64,000 nucleotides of DNA from Paucisalibacillus globulus DSM 18846 (GCF_000482485.1 NZ_AXVK01000015.1:62001-126000); one strand, 5' to 3'. Shown: positions 1 through 7,829, counted from the first letter of the stretch. Numbers and translations are program-made. The notes: generated by a model from the letters alone, not told the origin.

Positions 1-716
1 TTTGAGCCAGAAATAGCCAATAAATGCGATAATCCCCACCTTTGAAACAGTTCAATTGTATTCTCATTTATCTGGCTGTCATCCCCTAGTATTAACGCAT
101 TAATCCATGCACTAGTTTCTTCAGAATAGGTAGTAGAAATGTAATGAATGATATTTTCTCTTAGCGTATATAGTAATCCTTGGGTTGTTTTCCCATGACA
201 TGCAATGTCATCTATTGAATCGATTTCCATTTCGTAATCAATTCCACTCGCTGCCAAATACTTCCTATAATTAAATTGTCCCGGATTTGTGCTTTCTTCT
301 GGATCACCAACTTCTCCTTCTATTTGACAGCTAGCACCTAGTTGAATGGATGAGTAATTCTGATGATTAGAGTCTGGACTATAATAGAGCACTTTTAAAA
401 TACTTTTAGTCTTACTTTCTTGAAAATCAAACTGAAGAAATGTTTCAGATGGTTGCACATGACTTACAATTTCTCCTGTTAAAATCATTTTCTCTTGAGA
501 ATTAACGGAAGTATGTGGCTTAATTTGAGGAATATATAAGAAGAATAAAAGAAAGGTGGCTAAGGAAAATATAATTGGTATTTTCCCTAACCGCTTTGTT
601 TTATATAAAATAACTAACCAGAATAGAAGTACAATAAAAAATATAAATGAATCAAAAATGACTGTAATAGCACCACATAGCCCTGCAAATGCGGGGAAAT
701 GCCAATAACCTTTCAT
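1..716 (-). CDS. comEC: ComEC/Rec2 DNA-uptake channel, N-terminal part (cut by window edge)
   Basis: This is the N-terminal 238 residues of the competence channel protein that carries single-stranded DNA across the membrane during transformation. The ATG at 716 lies 8 nt after the comEB stop, so the two genes are co-transcribed. The visible part begins with hydrophobic membrane segments, continues with the soluble region typical of the family, and reaches the conserved motif HLLAISGS at the very edge of the window; that motif marks the start of the competence membrane domain. The rest of the gene, usually 700-800 codons in total, lies outside. Identification rests on this motif, the predicted topology and the comEA-comEB-comEC order. 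No frameshift is seen in the visible part. Confidence 0.93.
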   Translation of the reverse strand, partial: MKGYWHFPAFAGLCGAITVIFDSFIFFIVLLFWLVILYKTKRLGKIPIIFSLATFLLFFLYIPQIKPHTSVNSQEKMILTGEIVSHVQPSETFLQFDFQESKTKSILKVLYYSPDSNHQNYSSIQLGASCQIEGEVGDPEESTNPGQFNYRKYLAASGIDYEMEIDSIDDIACHGKTTQGLLYTLRENIIHYISTTYSEETSAWINALILGDDSQINENTIELFQRWGLSHLLAISGS

Positions 717-724
717 AAAGTACC

Positions 725-1288
725 TTACCTCGTTAATGGAAAGAGCTCTTGCGCTTTTTCTTTTAACGCCATAATCTCGTCTGATTCCATTGAATCTACT
801 TTTTCAAGAAGTTCTTGTACAAGTAATGTTTTTTCTTTAAAAGAAAGATCCAGTGCTAAGTAATCTAACTCAACTTTTTCAGTTTTCACACCCGCTTCTT
901 TGAAAAGTTGAATGGCGTATGGATGATTTTTATAATCCTCTGCATAATAAACAGATTTGATGCCACTTTGTATTAGCTGTTTCGTACATTGTAAACAAGG
1001 GAAATGTGTAACGTAAACTTCTGCATTCTCCGTCGGTACCCCAAACTTTGCACATTGCAAGAGAGCATTTGCTTCAGCATGTACCGTTCTTACACAGTGT
1101 CCATCAATTACATAACAATCATCATCGATACAGTGAACACTTCCAGAAACACTACCGTTATACCCACCAGCAATAATCCGTTTATCGCGAACAATTGTCG
1201 CTCCAACCATGAGTCTAGTACACGTACTACGTAAAGCTAGCAACTGGCTTTGCGCCATAAAATATTGGTTCCATGAGATTCTTTCCAT
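725..1288 (-). CDS. comEB: ComEB, dCMP/cytidine deaminase family protein
   Basis: A 187-residue zinc-dependent deaminase of the deoxycytidylate deaminase family, the second gene of the comE operon. The zinc site is visible as HAEANAL (residues 70-76, with His70 as ligand and Glu72 as proton shuttle) and PCLQC (97-101) supplying the two cysteines. The family converts dCMP to dUMP. In B. subtilis ComEB is largely dispensable for transformation but has been linked to polar localisation of competence proteins. A GGAG sits 8 nt upstream of the ATG. Its length is close to that of the B. subtilis protein. It lies between comEA (62 nt upstream) and comEC (8 nt downstream). Confidence 0.93.
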   Translation of the reverse strand: MERISWNQYFMAQSQLLALRSTCTRLMVGATIVRDKRIIAGGYNGSVSGSVHCIDDDCYVIDGHCVRTVHAEANALLQCAKFGVPTENAEVYVTHFPCLQCTKQLIQSGIKSVYYAEDYKNHPYAIQLFKEAGVKTEKVELDYLALDLSFKEKTLLVQELLEKVDSMESDEIMALKEKAQELFPLTR

Positions 1289-1350
1289 TTATGTAACTCC
1301 CCTCTCTATTAACTCTAGTTTACCTTGCTATTCTTCATATCGTCAATCGC

Positions 1351-1932
1351 TTACGGAATTTGTATCTCTTCTAATAATGTCTCTAATGTTTTCTTGCCAA
1401 TCCCAGAAACATTTAATAAATCTTCTGGTTTTTGAAAAAACCCATGCTCCTCTCTATATTCTAAAATAGCATTTGCCTTAGATGGTCCGATTCCAGGTAG
1501 TTGTTGTATTTCTTCCGCTGTTGCATAATTGATCCTAATCTTTGAACTTTCTGCAACTACTTCATTAGCACTACTTTCATCCCCGATTTTAGGGACAATG
1601 AGAATCATTTCATCAAACACTTTCTGTGCAAGATTTATTAAATGATGATCAGCTTCCTCAGTGAATCCTCCAGCTTCCTTGACAACATCTTTAACACGAG
1701 CACCTGCATCCATTTCATAGACTCCTGGCAATCTCACCTCTCCTTTTATATCAACTAATAATCGCCCCTGAACATCTTCTTTTTCACTCTCTCCCTCAGC
1801 AAATGTTTCAGGTGAACCTTGAAATACTGCCTGTGCTGGTTCCTCTTCCTTTTTCATTACGAAAAAGAAAGCAATCAATACTCCGATTCCAATTAAAATG
1901 ACAAATATATTTCTACGAATCATTTCTAACAA
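1351..1932 (-). CDS. comEA: ComEA, membrane-anchored DNA receptor for competence
   Basis: DNA-binding receptor that sits on the outer face of the membrane and delivers DNA to ComEC. The 193 residues show an N-terminal anchor (about residues 8-26), a SLBB-type domain (about 57-113) and a C-terminal helix-hairpin-helix DNA-binding module with the two hairpins LPGIGPSKA and VSGIGKKT (about 130-193). The listed start is a TTG; an ATG three codons in (1923) is an alternative and the ribosome binding site does not clearly decide between them. It is the first gene of comEABC, separated from the yqe operon by a terminator at 1996-2034. No comER is visible next to it, unlike in B. subtilis. I could not find a convincing ComK box in the 60-nt upstream gap. 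Confidence 0.93.
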   Translation of the reverse strand: MLEMIRRNIFVILIGIGVLIAFFFVMKKEEEPAQAVFQGSPETFAEGESEKEDVQGRLLVDIKGEVRLPGVYEMDAGARVKDVVKEAGGFTEEADHHLINLAQKVFDEMILIVPKIGDESSANEVVAESSKIRINYATAEEIQQLPGIGPSKANAILEYREEHGFFQKPEDLLNVSGIGKKTLETLLEEIQIP

Positions 1933-1995
1933 AATTATTCACATCCCATACGTTCTTCCACCATCATACATAATGATTATTTTTCTGGCAAAATG

Positions 1996-2034
1996 AAAAA
2001 AGGACGAGATAATCAAATTATCTCGTCCTTTTTT
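1996..2034 (-). terminator. Intrinsic terminator of the yqeG-yqeM operon
   Basis: A perfect 13-bp inverted repeat (2001-2013 and 2017-2029) with a 3-nt loop is followed on the minus strand by a run of T residues. The left half of the stem is formed by the last codons and the stop codon of yqeM, so the hairpin overlaps coding sequence. It separates the yqe operon from comEA. An A/T tract on the other side could let it work in both directions. Confidence 0.85.
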
Positions 2035-2767
2035 GAGCAATAATAAAAATTCTGTCTGCATTTTCTTCAGAAAAATCATTTTCTATAGAAAAATCAGCAT
2101 AAATATCTAATATTTGCAAATTACATTCTTTTAATAATTCTTGGTAAACGGATAAAGGAAATGTTCGTTGATGATGTGTTTCATCAAATCGGGAATAGTT
2201 GTCCCCACTTGACGCAAAAAAAGTTAATTCATGAAACATTTCACCTTTATTATCACCTGGATAACAAAACCAAATATATGCATTATCATCAGTTACATCA
2301 GCAAATGTATTTTCTATCAAGTCTTCTTCAATATGCTTCATCGAATGAACATCAAAAACAAAAATTCCATCTTCTTCTAACAGATTCGCTACATTGGAAA
2401 AGACCTTTTGAACTTCCGTTTCAGACGTAATATAATTCATTACATCACAGTAACTCACAGCTAAATTAATTTGAGTAAGGCCTTCTAATTCACGTAAATC
2501 CTGATTAATCCAGTTTATCATTACATTATTTTCAGTTGCCTTTTGCTCCGCGATGGTTAGCATATCGGAAGAATAATCTACTCCGATAACTTCATATTTT
2601 TTAGCTAACTGAACAGTGATTTCACCTGTTCCACAACCTAAATCAACCATTTTAGGCTTCGTTACGTTATATTTCTTAATTAGAAACTCCGTAAATTCAA
2701 CCCATTTATCATATGGAGCATCTTCCATAAATTGATCATATAATCTTGCCATTAAATGATAGGACAT
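2018..2767 (-). CDS. yqeM: Class I SAM-dependent methyltransferase, YqeM family
   Basis: A 249-residue methyltransferase with a standard Rossmann SAM-binding fold: motif I VDLGCGTGEI at residues 41-50, the acidic end of strand 2 (GVDYS) shortly after, and a motif IV-like NLAVSYCDVMNYI. The family substrate is not established; the constant pairing with rsfS and yqeK in Bacillales hints at a role linked to ribosomes or tRNA, which is inference. It is the last gene of the operon and begins 4 nt after rsfS. Its ribosome binding site is weak (AGG about 11 nt upstream), suggesting translational coupling to rsfS. The stop codon lies inside the terminator stem. Confidence 0.9.
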   Translation of the reverse strand: MSYHLMARLYDQFMEDAPYDKWVEFTEFLIKKYNVTKPKMVDLGCGTGEITVQLAKKYEVIGVDYSSDMLTIAEQKATENNVMINWINQDLRELEGLTQINLAVSYCDVMNYITSETEVQKVFSNVANLLEEDGIFVFDVHSMKHIEEDLIENTFADVTDDNAYIWFCYPGDNKGEMFHELTFFASSGDNYSRFDETHHQRTFPLSVYQELLKECNLQILDIYADFSIENDFSEENADRIFIIAQKRTR

Positions 2768-2770
2768 GCT

Positions 2771-3127
2771 TTACCAGCCTACCTCTAATGGTACTGGGGC
2801 AGCATCTCCCCATAAACGTTCCAAATTATAATAGCTTCTTTCATCCTTATGGAAAACATGGCATACAACGTCACCTAAGTCTACTAGTACCCATCTTGCT
2901 TGCTCAAATCCTTCTAGACGCTTAACTGAAATATTATTTTCTTCCATTTTTTCTTTTACAGCCCTTGCGATGGATTGAACTTGACGTTCATTTGAACCAT
3001 GACAAATAAGAAAATAATCAGCGACTAATGACACTTCAGCTAAATCTAGCGCCAGTATTTCTTCTGCTCGTTTATCATCACATGCTTCTGCTGCAAGCTT
3101 TAAAATTTCCAAAGGATTATTATTCAA
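2771..3127 (-). CDS. rsfS: RsfS, ribosomal silencing factor
   Basis: RsfS (YqeL) binds ribosomal protein uL14 on the 50S subunit, blocks joining with 30S and so represses translation in starvation. The protein carries the family segments around LALDLAEVSLVADYFLI and the C-terminal HVFHKDERSYYNLERLWGD. An in-frame ATG exists at 3142 but has no ribosome binding site and itself overlaps GGAGG; the TTG at 3127 is 8 nt from that GGAGG and gives a 118-residue protein of normal family length, so I prefer it. The TTG overlaps the end of yqeK closely (yqeK stops at 3120), which indicates translational coupling. Confidence 0.93.
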   Translation of the reverse strand: MNNNPLEILKLAAEACDDKRAEEILALDLAEVSLVADYFLICHGSNERQVQSIARAVKEKMEENNISVKRLEGFEQARWVLVDLGDVVCHVFHKDERSYYNLERLWGDAAPVPLEVGW

Positions 3128-3701
3128 ATTTATTACCTCCATTTAAAAGTCTAGTCAAATCATTATATGCATGAAATGTATCTGGATATATACGATTTTT
3201 CTTTTCAGTCAAATAATTAATTGTATTTCGGGAAACCATCCATGCCGCCTTAACCAAGTCCTGTGTTGCCATATCTCGAACTTCATCTAATCCTGGAAAA
3301 CTTCGTCCAGGCTCAATATAATCCGCTACAAAAATGATAAGTTCTAAATCACTCATATTTGCTCTTCCGGTTGTATGGCAATAAACAGCTGATTGAATAG
3401 CGTCATCTTTAATCCCGTATTCTTGTTCAATCATAATAGATGCTACTGGCCCGTGCCATAGTTCGTGATGATATAACAGCAAGTCTTTCGGTAAATAAGT
3501 AGTTTGAATAATTCTTTTCATCTCATCCAACGAACGGTATTTACAATAATCATGAAAAATAGATGCAAGTTCAGCCTTTTCACTGGATACATTGTAAATC
3601 TGCGCAAGTCTTACCGCCGTTTCAGCCACCCTTACCGTATGTTCAAATCGCGGCTTTGTTAAATGTGTTTCTACAATTGATAGTGCATCATGTTTATTCA
3701 T
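3120..3701 (-). CDS. yqeK: YqeK, HD-domain symmetrical Ap4A hydrolase
   Basis: An HD-superfamily metal hydrolase of 193 residues. The metal ligands are visible: His21 in FEHTVRV, the His50-Asp51 pair in SIFHDYCKY, then HHELWHGP and YCHTTGR. YqeK-family enzymes split the stress nucleotide Ap4A into two ADP and use iron. The reading frame is open further upstream to 3806, but the ATG at 3701 has AAGGAG 10 nt in front and gives the family length, while the extension has no binding site and lies within nadD. It overlaps nadD by 8 nt, a coupled arrangement that is conserved in Bacillales and probably links NAD synthesis with dinucleotide clean-up. Confidence 0.93.
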   Translation of the reverse strand: MNKHDALSIVETHLTKPRFEHTVRVAETAVRLAQIYNVSSEKAELASIFHDYCKYRSLDEMKRIIQTTYLPKDLLLYHHELWHGPVASIMIEQEYGIKDDAIQSAVYCHTTGRANMSDLELIIFVADYIEPGRSFPGLDEVRDMATQDLVKAAWMVSRNTINYLTEKKNRIYPDTFHAYNDLTRLLNGGNKFE

Positions 3702-4257
3702 AGAAACCATGCTCCTTAATATAAGTATGTACAGAATCGGGAACAAGGTATTGAATGCTTTTCTTTTTTTGAAGTCGATCCCGAATAGTTGTTGAAGATA
3801 TATCAACCATCGGAATATCGACCTCCTTTATAGGATAGGTTGTCTTAAGTGTATAACCTGTTCGCTTTACTCCAACAAAAGTCACTAAATTGATTAAATT
3901 ATCAATTTTATGCCACTTTGGTAAGTATTCCACCATATCTGCACCAATAATAAAATAAAAATCTGTATTAGGATACTGCTCTTTCAGTGTAATCATTGTA
4001 TCATACGTGTAAGATTTCCCTGCTCTTTTTACTTCAATTGTATTCAATTGAAAGGTGCTATTATCAGCCAGAGCAAGTCGTAGCATTTCTATTCTATTTT
4101 CCACTTGAAGCCTTGCTTCATGTTTATGAGGAGGTTCGTAAGTCGGAATAAACCATACTTGGTCCAACTCTAATGAATCCAAAACTTCTTGGGCGATTAT
4201 TAGATGTCCAATATGCGGTGGATCAAATGTCCCACCTAAAATTCCAATTCGCTTCAT
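3694..4257 (-). CDS. nadD: Nicotinate-nucleotide adenylyltransferase NadD
   Basis: Transfers AMP from ATP to nicotinate mononucleotide, making deamido-NAD in the essential NAD pathway. The nucleotidyltransferase signature GGTFDPPHIGH is at residues 8-18, with the (T/H)xGH catalytic histidines, and the C-terminal ISSTTIR motif closes the ATP site (about residue 154-160). The length of 187 residues is typical. An AAGGAG precedes the ATG at good spacing. It lies 17 nt after yhbY and overlaps yqeK. The order yhbY-nadD-yqeK-rsfS is the same as in B. subtilis. Confidence 0.96.
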   Translation of the reverse strand: MKRIGILGGTFDPPHIGHLIIAQEVLDSLELDQVWFIPTYEPPHKHEARLQVENRIEMLRLALADNSTFQLNTIEVKRAGKSYTYDTMITLKEQYPNTDFYFIIGADMVEYLPKWHKIDNLINLVTFVGVKRTGYTLKTTYPIKEVDIPMVDISSTTIRDRLQKKKSIQYLVPDSVHTYIKEHGFYE

Positions 4258-4274
4258 GTTTTGAACTCCTTATT

Positions 4275-4565
4275 TTACGGTAGCTCAATCTGTTTGTTTT
4301 CTTCTGATTCTTTGTATAAAACAATGTTGTTTCCGATAATTTGAACAATCTCAGAATTAGTACCCGCTTGTAATTCTTCTGCAACCGTTTCTTTATCATC
4401 CATGCAATTTTGCAGGATACTAACTTTTATCAATTCCCTTTTTTCTAAAGCCTCATTTACCTGTATAATCATATTTTCATTTACACCAATTTTACCAACT
4501 TGAAATATTGGTTTTAAATGATGTGCTTTTGAACGTAAGAAACGCTTCTGTTTACCTGTAAGCAT
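4275..4565 (-). CDS. yhbY: CRM-domain RNA-binding protein YhbY/YqeI
   Basis: A 96-residue single CRM domain protein that binds pre-50S ribosomal particles. The family start MLTGKQKRFLRSKAHHLKP and the GxxG-like loop VGKIGVNENMI are present, followed by the RELIKVSIL strand. Members associate with 23S rRNA precursors during ribosome assembly. It starts 5 nt after aroE, with AAGGGTGA upstream. Together with yqeH and rsfS it makes this operon a cluster of 30S and 50S maturation factors. Confidence 0.93.
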   Translation of the reverse strand: MLTGKQKRFLRSKAHHLKPIFQVGKIGVNENMIIQVNEALEKRELIKVSILQNCMDDKETVAEELQAGTNSEIVQIIGNNIVLYKESEENKQIELP

Positions 4566-4569
4566 TGTA

Positions 4570-5409
4570 TCACCCTTCTAACAATAGTTTTAATTGTATG
4601 TCCATACTCCCTAATTCCGGTCTTTGTCCAAACCATATTTCGAAAGCATATTGTGCCTGATTCAATAACATAGTATGACCATGATGGACTCTACCACCGA
4701 CCAAGGAAGCATTTTTTAAAAAACTCGTCCAAATCGGCTGATAGATAATATCACTAACAATCGCTGACTCACGAACATGTTTTAACTTTATCGGTGAGTC
4801 ATGTTGGTTAGATTTCATTCCTACATTTGTAGTTTGGATAATTACATCATAGTGGACCAAATTATCCTCCGCTTGATTAAGGGTAAGAATATTTGTTACC
4901 GTATCATTTGTTTTCAATTCTGCTATTGAATTCGCATTTTCAATCGTACGATTAGCGATATCAATTGTATTAAACCCCGATTGATTTAAAGCATAGTATA
5001 TACCTCTAGCAGCTCCTCCGGCTCCTATTAGTAGTATATTCTTTTGTTTATCTGTCACCAACTCTGGATAATATTGTTGAAGTGATCGCAAATAGCCTAT
5101 TCCATCAGTATTATATCCGATTAATCTACCATCAAGATTTAATACTGTATTAACTGCACCAATATTCCTTGCGTTGTGATCTAAATCATCCAGATAGGGT
5201 ATAATTTTAGTTTTATAAGGCAAGGTTACATTAAAACCTTTAAATCTGTTTTGCTTCATCATTTCGATTTGATTCTTTAACAACTTATCATTAATTTCAA
5301 AAATAGAGTAAGTCCCTTTTATCTTTGCTTTTTCAAGAAACTGTCTATGTATCCATGGGGATAAGGAATGCTTAATTGGAAAACCAATTAAGCCTAGATT
5401 ATGTTCCAT
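4570..5409 (-). CDS. aroE: Shikimate dehydrogenase AroE
   Basis: NADP-dependent reduction of 3-dehydroshikimate to shikimate in aromatic amino acid synthesis. Visible are the shikimate-binding SLSPWIH (15-21), the catalytic lysine in NVTLPYKTK (Lys66), NTDGIG (100-105) and the dinucleotide-binding loop GAGGAARG (129-136). Two in-frame ATGs exist. The one at 5418 has AGG directly abutting it; the one at 5409 has AGGATGAG at better spacing and makes the protein begin MEHNLGLIGFPIKHS, as in homologues, so I chose it (279 residues). It follows the yqeH stop by about 10 nt. Confidence 0.93.
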   Translation of the reverse strand: MEHNLGLIGFPIKHSLSPWIHRQFLEKAKIKGTYSIFEINDKLLKNQIEMMKQNRFKGFNVTLPYKTKIIPYLDDLDHNARNIGAVNTVLNLDGRLIGYNTDGIGYLRSLQQYYPELVTDKQKNILLIGAGGAARGIYYALNQSGFNTIDIANRTIENANSIAELKTNDTVTNILTLNQAEDNLVHYDVIIQTTNVGMKSNQHDSPIKLKHVRESAIVSDIIYQPIWTSFLKNASLVGGRVHHGHTMLLNQAQYAFEIWFGQRPELGSMDIQLKLLLEG

Positions 5410-5419
5410 TATGCTCATC

Positions 5420-6520
5420 CTAAATTAATGATTTCCTTATTGATACTGCAACTTCTTTTGGACTATGTGCCACAACTGTCGTATTACTTCCACTCACTGT
5501 TATCCAACCTAAACCAGGAAATACGATATCCGTTTTTTCATCGGTTAAACGAAATGCATTACTTGTAAACTCTGGTAACAATTTTAAGGACTCTTCATCA
5601 GGTGGTGATAATAATTCACCTACATGATTTTTATAGAGTTCGTCAGCTTTATCTAATTTTGTTCGATGGATTGAAAGCTCATTTGAAAAGTAACAAACAA
5701 ACGACTGTCTATCACCCTTAATAAAATCTAAACGTGCTAAGCCACCGAAGAATAAAGTTTGACCTGCATTTAATTGATACACTCTTGATTTCACTTCTTT
5801 TCTTGGCGTAACAATCTTTAAATCTTTATCAGATATATAATGTGCAATTTGTTCATGATTAACAATTCCAGGTGTATCGATTAGTGCAGAATGTTCATCT
5901 AGTGGAATTTCAATAAATCCTAATGTTGTTCCTGGGAAATAAGAAGTAGTAATAACATTACTTTCACCAACAGACTGCTTAATTAATCGATTAATAAACG
6001 TTGATTTTCCAACATTTGTAGTACCAACGACATAAACATCTTGATTCTCTCGATAGTTTTCAATTCCCTCTGTTAACTCTTCTATACCATGTCCCTTAAC
6101 GGATGAAATCAGAAAAACATCCTTTACCTTTAAACCAGCTTCTTTAGCTGAAGCGCGTAACCATTGTATTAGTTTACTTCGGTTTGTAGATTTTGGCAAT
6201 AAATCCATTTTATTTCCTACTAATATAATTGGGTTATTCCCAACGATTCTCGGTAAACTTTTTATCATTGTTCCGTTCACATCAAAAATATCAATAATAT
6301 GCACTACAAGTCCGTTCCGCTCCCTGATAGTACTAACCATTTTCAAAAAATCATCATCATGAATGGAAACATCTTGAATTTCATTGTAATGCTTCAGACG
6401 GAAACATCGCTTGCATAAAATATCTTCTTTTTCTAATGAAGACTTCGGTGTATACCCGAGTCCCTTTGGATCCTCAGTTTGTATTTGAACACCACAGCCT
6501 ATACAATAAATATCTTCCAA
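5420..6520 (-). CDS. yqeH: YqeH, circularly permuted GTPase for 30S assembly
   Basis: A 366-residue GTPase needed for 30S ribosome assembly. The N-terminus has a treble-clef zinc finger (CIGCG at 6-10 and CKRCF near 36-40). The G motifs come in the permuted order G4-G1-G3: NKMDL (about 103), GTTNVGKSTF (about 166) and DTPG (about 217), which is diagnostic for YqeH/YjeQ-type GTPases. A C-terminal RNA-binding region follows. The start is a TTG with GGGAGGAA at ideal distance; the aligned first residues MEDIYCIGCG support it. It begins 2 nt after the yqeG stop, so it is part of the same transcript. Confidence 0.95.
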   Translation of the reverse strand: MEDIYCIGCGVQIQTEDPKGLGYTPKSSLEKEDILCKRCFRLKHYNEIQDVSIHDDDFLKMVSTIRERNGLVVHIIDIFDVNGTMIKSLPRIVGNNPIILVGNKMDLLPKSTNRSKLIQWLRASAKEAGLKVKDVFLISSVKGHGIEELTEGIENYRENQDVYVVGTTNVGKSTFINRLIKQSVGESNVITTSYFPGTTLGFIEIPLDEHSALIDTPGIVNHEQIAHYISDKDLKIVTPRKEVKSRVYQLNAGQTLFFGGLARLDFIKGDRQSFVCYFSNELSIHRTKLDKADELYKNHVGELLSPPDEESLKLLPEFTSNAFRLTDEKTDIVFPGLGWITVSGSNTTVVAHSPKEVAVSIRKSLI

Positions 6521-6522
6521 TT

Positions 6523-7038
6523 CTATTCCTCCCAGCTAATCAATCCCTTTTTACGGAAATAATTCATAATTCTACGTTCAATTTTTCGGTTAACTTGTGT
6601 TATCTTTTCATCGGTCTGTACAATGGGAACTACAAGGATAGTGTAAAAGCCTGCAGAATTACCCCCAAGCACATCTGTCAATAATTGATCTCCGATTACC
6701 ACAATCTCCTCTTTTTTCAGTTCCATTTGTTTTGCTGCCGTTTTAAATGCACGTCTTAGAGGCTTTCTAGCACTAAAAACAAACGGTGTTCCGAGAGGTT
6801 CAGAAAACATTTTTACTCTTTCTTCCTTATTATTAGAAATGATAGTTACTTTAATGCCATTATCCTTCATTAGTTTAAACCAATCTATGATCTCAGGAGT
6901 TGCTTGTTTCACATTCCATGGAACCAAAGTATTATCTAAATCTGTAATAATTCCTTGGATCCCCTGCTCCTTTAACACACTCGGTTTAATCTCAAATATA
7001 TTTTTAACATGCTCATTAGGTAAAAATCTCTTTAACAA
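6523..7038 (-). CDS. yqeG: YqeG, HAD-superfamily subfamily IIIA phosphatase
   Basis: A 171-residue haloacid dehalogenase phosphatase. Motif I is DLDNTLVPW (Asp33 nucleophile, Asp35 acid/base), motif II is IISNN, motif III/IV is GDQLLTDVLGG. Family members act on small phosphorylated metabolites; the specific substrate of YqeG is unknown. The start is TTG with GAGGTG upstream. It is the first gene of the yqe operon. The 500-nt gap in front, shared with divergently transcribed sda, holds the DnaA-box cluster, so the expression of this operon may also respond to DnaA (inference; this intergenic region is a DnaA target in B. subtilis). Confidence 0.93.
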   Translation of the reverse strand: MLKRFLPNEHVKNIFEIKPSVLKEQGIQGIITDLDNTLVPWNVKQATPEIIDWFKLMKDNGIKVTIISNNKEERVKMFSEPLGTPFVFSARKPLRRAFKTAAKQMELKKEEIVVIGDQLLTDVLGGNSAGFYTILVVPIVQTDEKITQVNRKIERRIMNYFRKKGLISWEE

Positions 7039-7101
7039 TAATCACACCTCATAACATTTATAAATCTGTTTAGTCATCCAATACACAATCAGCACATGTT
7101 T

Positions 7102-7134
7102 ATATTATAGTATTTTCGGTTAATATTATAGTAT
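7102..7134. repeat. 12-bp direct repeat upstream of yqeG
   Basis: The 12-mer ATATTATAGTAT occurs at 7102-7113 and again at 7123-7134, with a 21-bp period, i.e. two helical turns. On the minus strand each copy contains TATAAT. The pair may be two overlapping -10 regions of the yqeG operon or an operator; no good -35 was found at the right distance. Confidence 0.4.
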
Positions 7135-7354
7135 TACTTCATATATTTAGTATATTAAGATGGTCCTTTTCACAAAAAAAGAAATTATACTAAATATAAT
7201 CATTGTATTCTGATTGCGGATTCGACTCCCAATAAACAAAATGAAAAAACCTACGCTTATTAAAATACCATATATATGTTGTAGAAGGTAGAAATATGTA
7301 AAACATAGGAAAAAAAGCAAATAATCGTTCGACAATTCCCTACAATAATTGCAT

Positions 7355-7455
7355 TGTGGATAAGTCTATTCACATTATCAACAGTAATATAACTGGATTT
7401 ATAACAAAAATTACCACTTTATACACAACTTATCTACAGTCTACTGTAGATAAGT
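7355..7455. promoter_or_regulatory. Cluster of five DnaA boxes upstream of sda
   Basis: Relative to the consensus TTATNCACA, the sites are: 7355-7363 (TGTGGATAA, perfect, reverse), 7375-7383 (TTATCAACA, one mismatch), 7419-7427 (TTATACACA, perfect), 7430-7438 (TTATCTACA, one mismatch) and 7445-7453 (the same site, reverse). In B. subtilis the yqeG-sda intergenic region is one of the few chromosomal DnaA-box clusters and DnaA activates sda there, so the arrangement is conserved. The last two boxes form the palindrome listed separately. Other than this cluster and the sda promoter, the 7039-7545 gap holds no convincing gene. Confidence 0.85.
7428..7455. repeat. Perfect 13-bp inverted repeat containing two opposed DnaA boxes
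   Basis: Arms 7428-7440 and 7443-7455 are exact reverse complements around a 2-bp centre. Each arm holds a TTATCTACA DnaA box. It lies 12 bp upstream of the proposed sda -35 region, so DnaA bound here could contact RNA polymerase. There is no T run, so it is not a terminator. Confidence 0.85.
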
Positions 7456-7466
7456 CGCATCTTGTT

Positions 7467-7495
7467 CTGACTTTTATTTCGTGATACGTTATAAC
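7467..7495 (+). promoter_or_regulatory. Probable SigA promoter of sda
   Basis: CTGACT (7467-7472, 4 of 6 matches) and TATAAC (7490-7495, 5 of 6) are separated by 17 bp. The predicted start is about 45 nt before the sda ATG. The weak -35 fits a promoter that needs activation by the adjacent DnaA boxes; that is inference. Confidence 0.5.
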
Positions 7496-7545
7496 TATCC
7501 TAAATCTAGTAAAAATGAAAGAATATATATAGGAGGGCTGTATTT

Positions 7546-7686
7546 ATGGAACATTTGTCAGATGAATTATTAATCGAATCATATCATAAAGCAAATGAAT
7601 TAAAATTAAGCCCTGATTTTGTTTCACTTATAAAAGATGAAATATATCGAAGAGGTTTAACTCATAAGATTAAATACTCTAGCTAG
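7546..7686 (+). CDS. sda: Sda, checkpoint inhibitor of sporulation kinases
   Basis: A 46-residue helical-hairpin protein that binds histidine kinase KinA (and KinB) and blocks the phosphorelay to Spo0A when replication or DNA integrity is disturbed. The sequence begins [19 protein letters not shown] and ends in HKIKYSS, closely matching B. subtilis Sda, including the central [15 protein letters not shown] helix. An AGGAGG lies 9 nt upstream of the ATG. It is divergent from yqeG, as in B. subtilis, and preceded by DnaA boxes that couple its transcription to replication initiation. A terminator follows at 7737. The gene is short enough to be missed by length cut-offs. Confidence 0.95.
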   Translation: MEHLSDELLIESYHKANELKLSPDFVSLIKDEIYRRGLTHKIKYSS

Positions 7687-7736
7687 GGAAAAATGTCACG
7701 GAATTTAAAACATATAAATAGGAAGAAAAAAAAATT

Positions 7737-7772
7737 ACTCTTGTCATTCTTGTGAATGGTGAGAGTTTTTTA
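7737..7772 (+). terminator. Terminator after sda
   Basis: An imperfect hairpin (ACTCT...CATTC paired with GAATG...AGAGT) is followed by six T residues and lies 50 nt after the sda stop. A run of nine A residues just before it could serve the opposite direction, but no gene there needs it. Confidence 0.7.
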
Positions 7773-7829
7773 TTCTGTCTTCCTTTAAATTATGATAAGC
7801 TATTTTTTATATACTTACGGTATTTCACT

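Noticed and set aside
1933-1995. Possible ComK box upstream of comEA
   Set aside because: A/T tracts are present but the paired AAAA-N5-TTTT boxes at proper spacing cannot be shown in this short gap.
7147-7335. 62-codon minus-strand frame between yqeG and sda, hydrophobic
   Set aside because: TTG start with only a weak binding site, no similarity I recognise, and composition that simply reflects AT-rich DNA. It overlaps the region next to the DnaA boxes.
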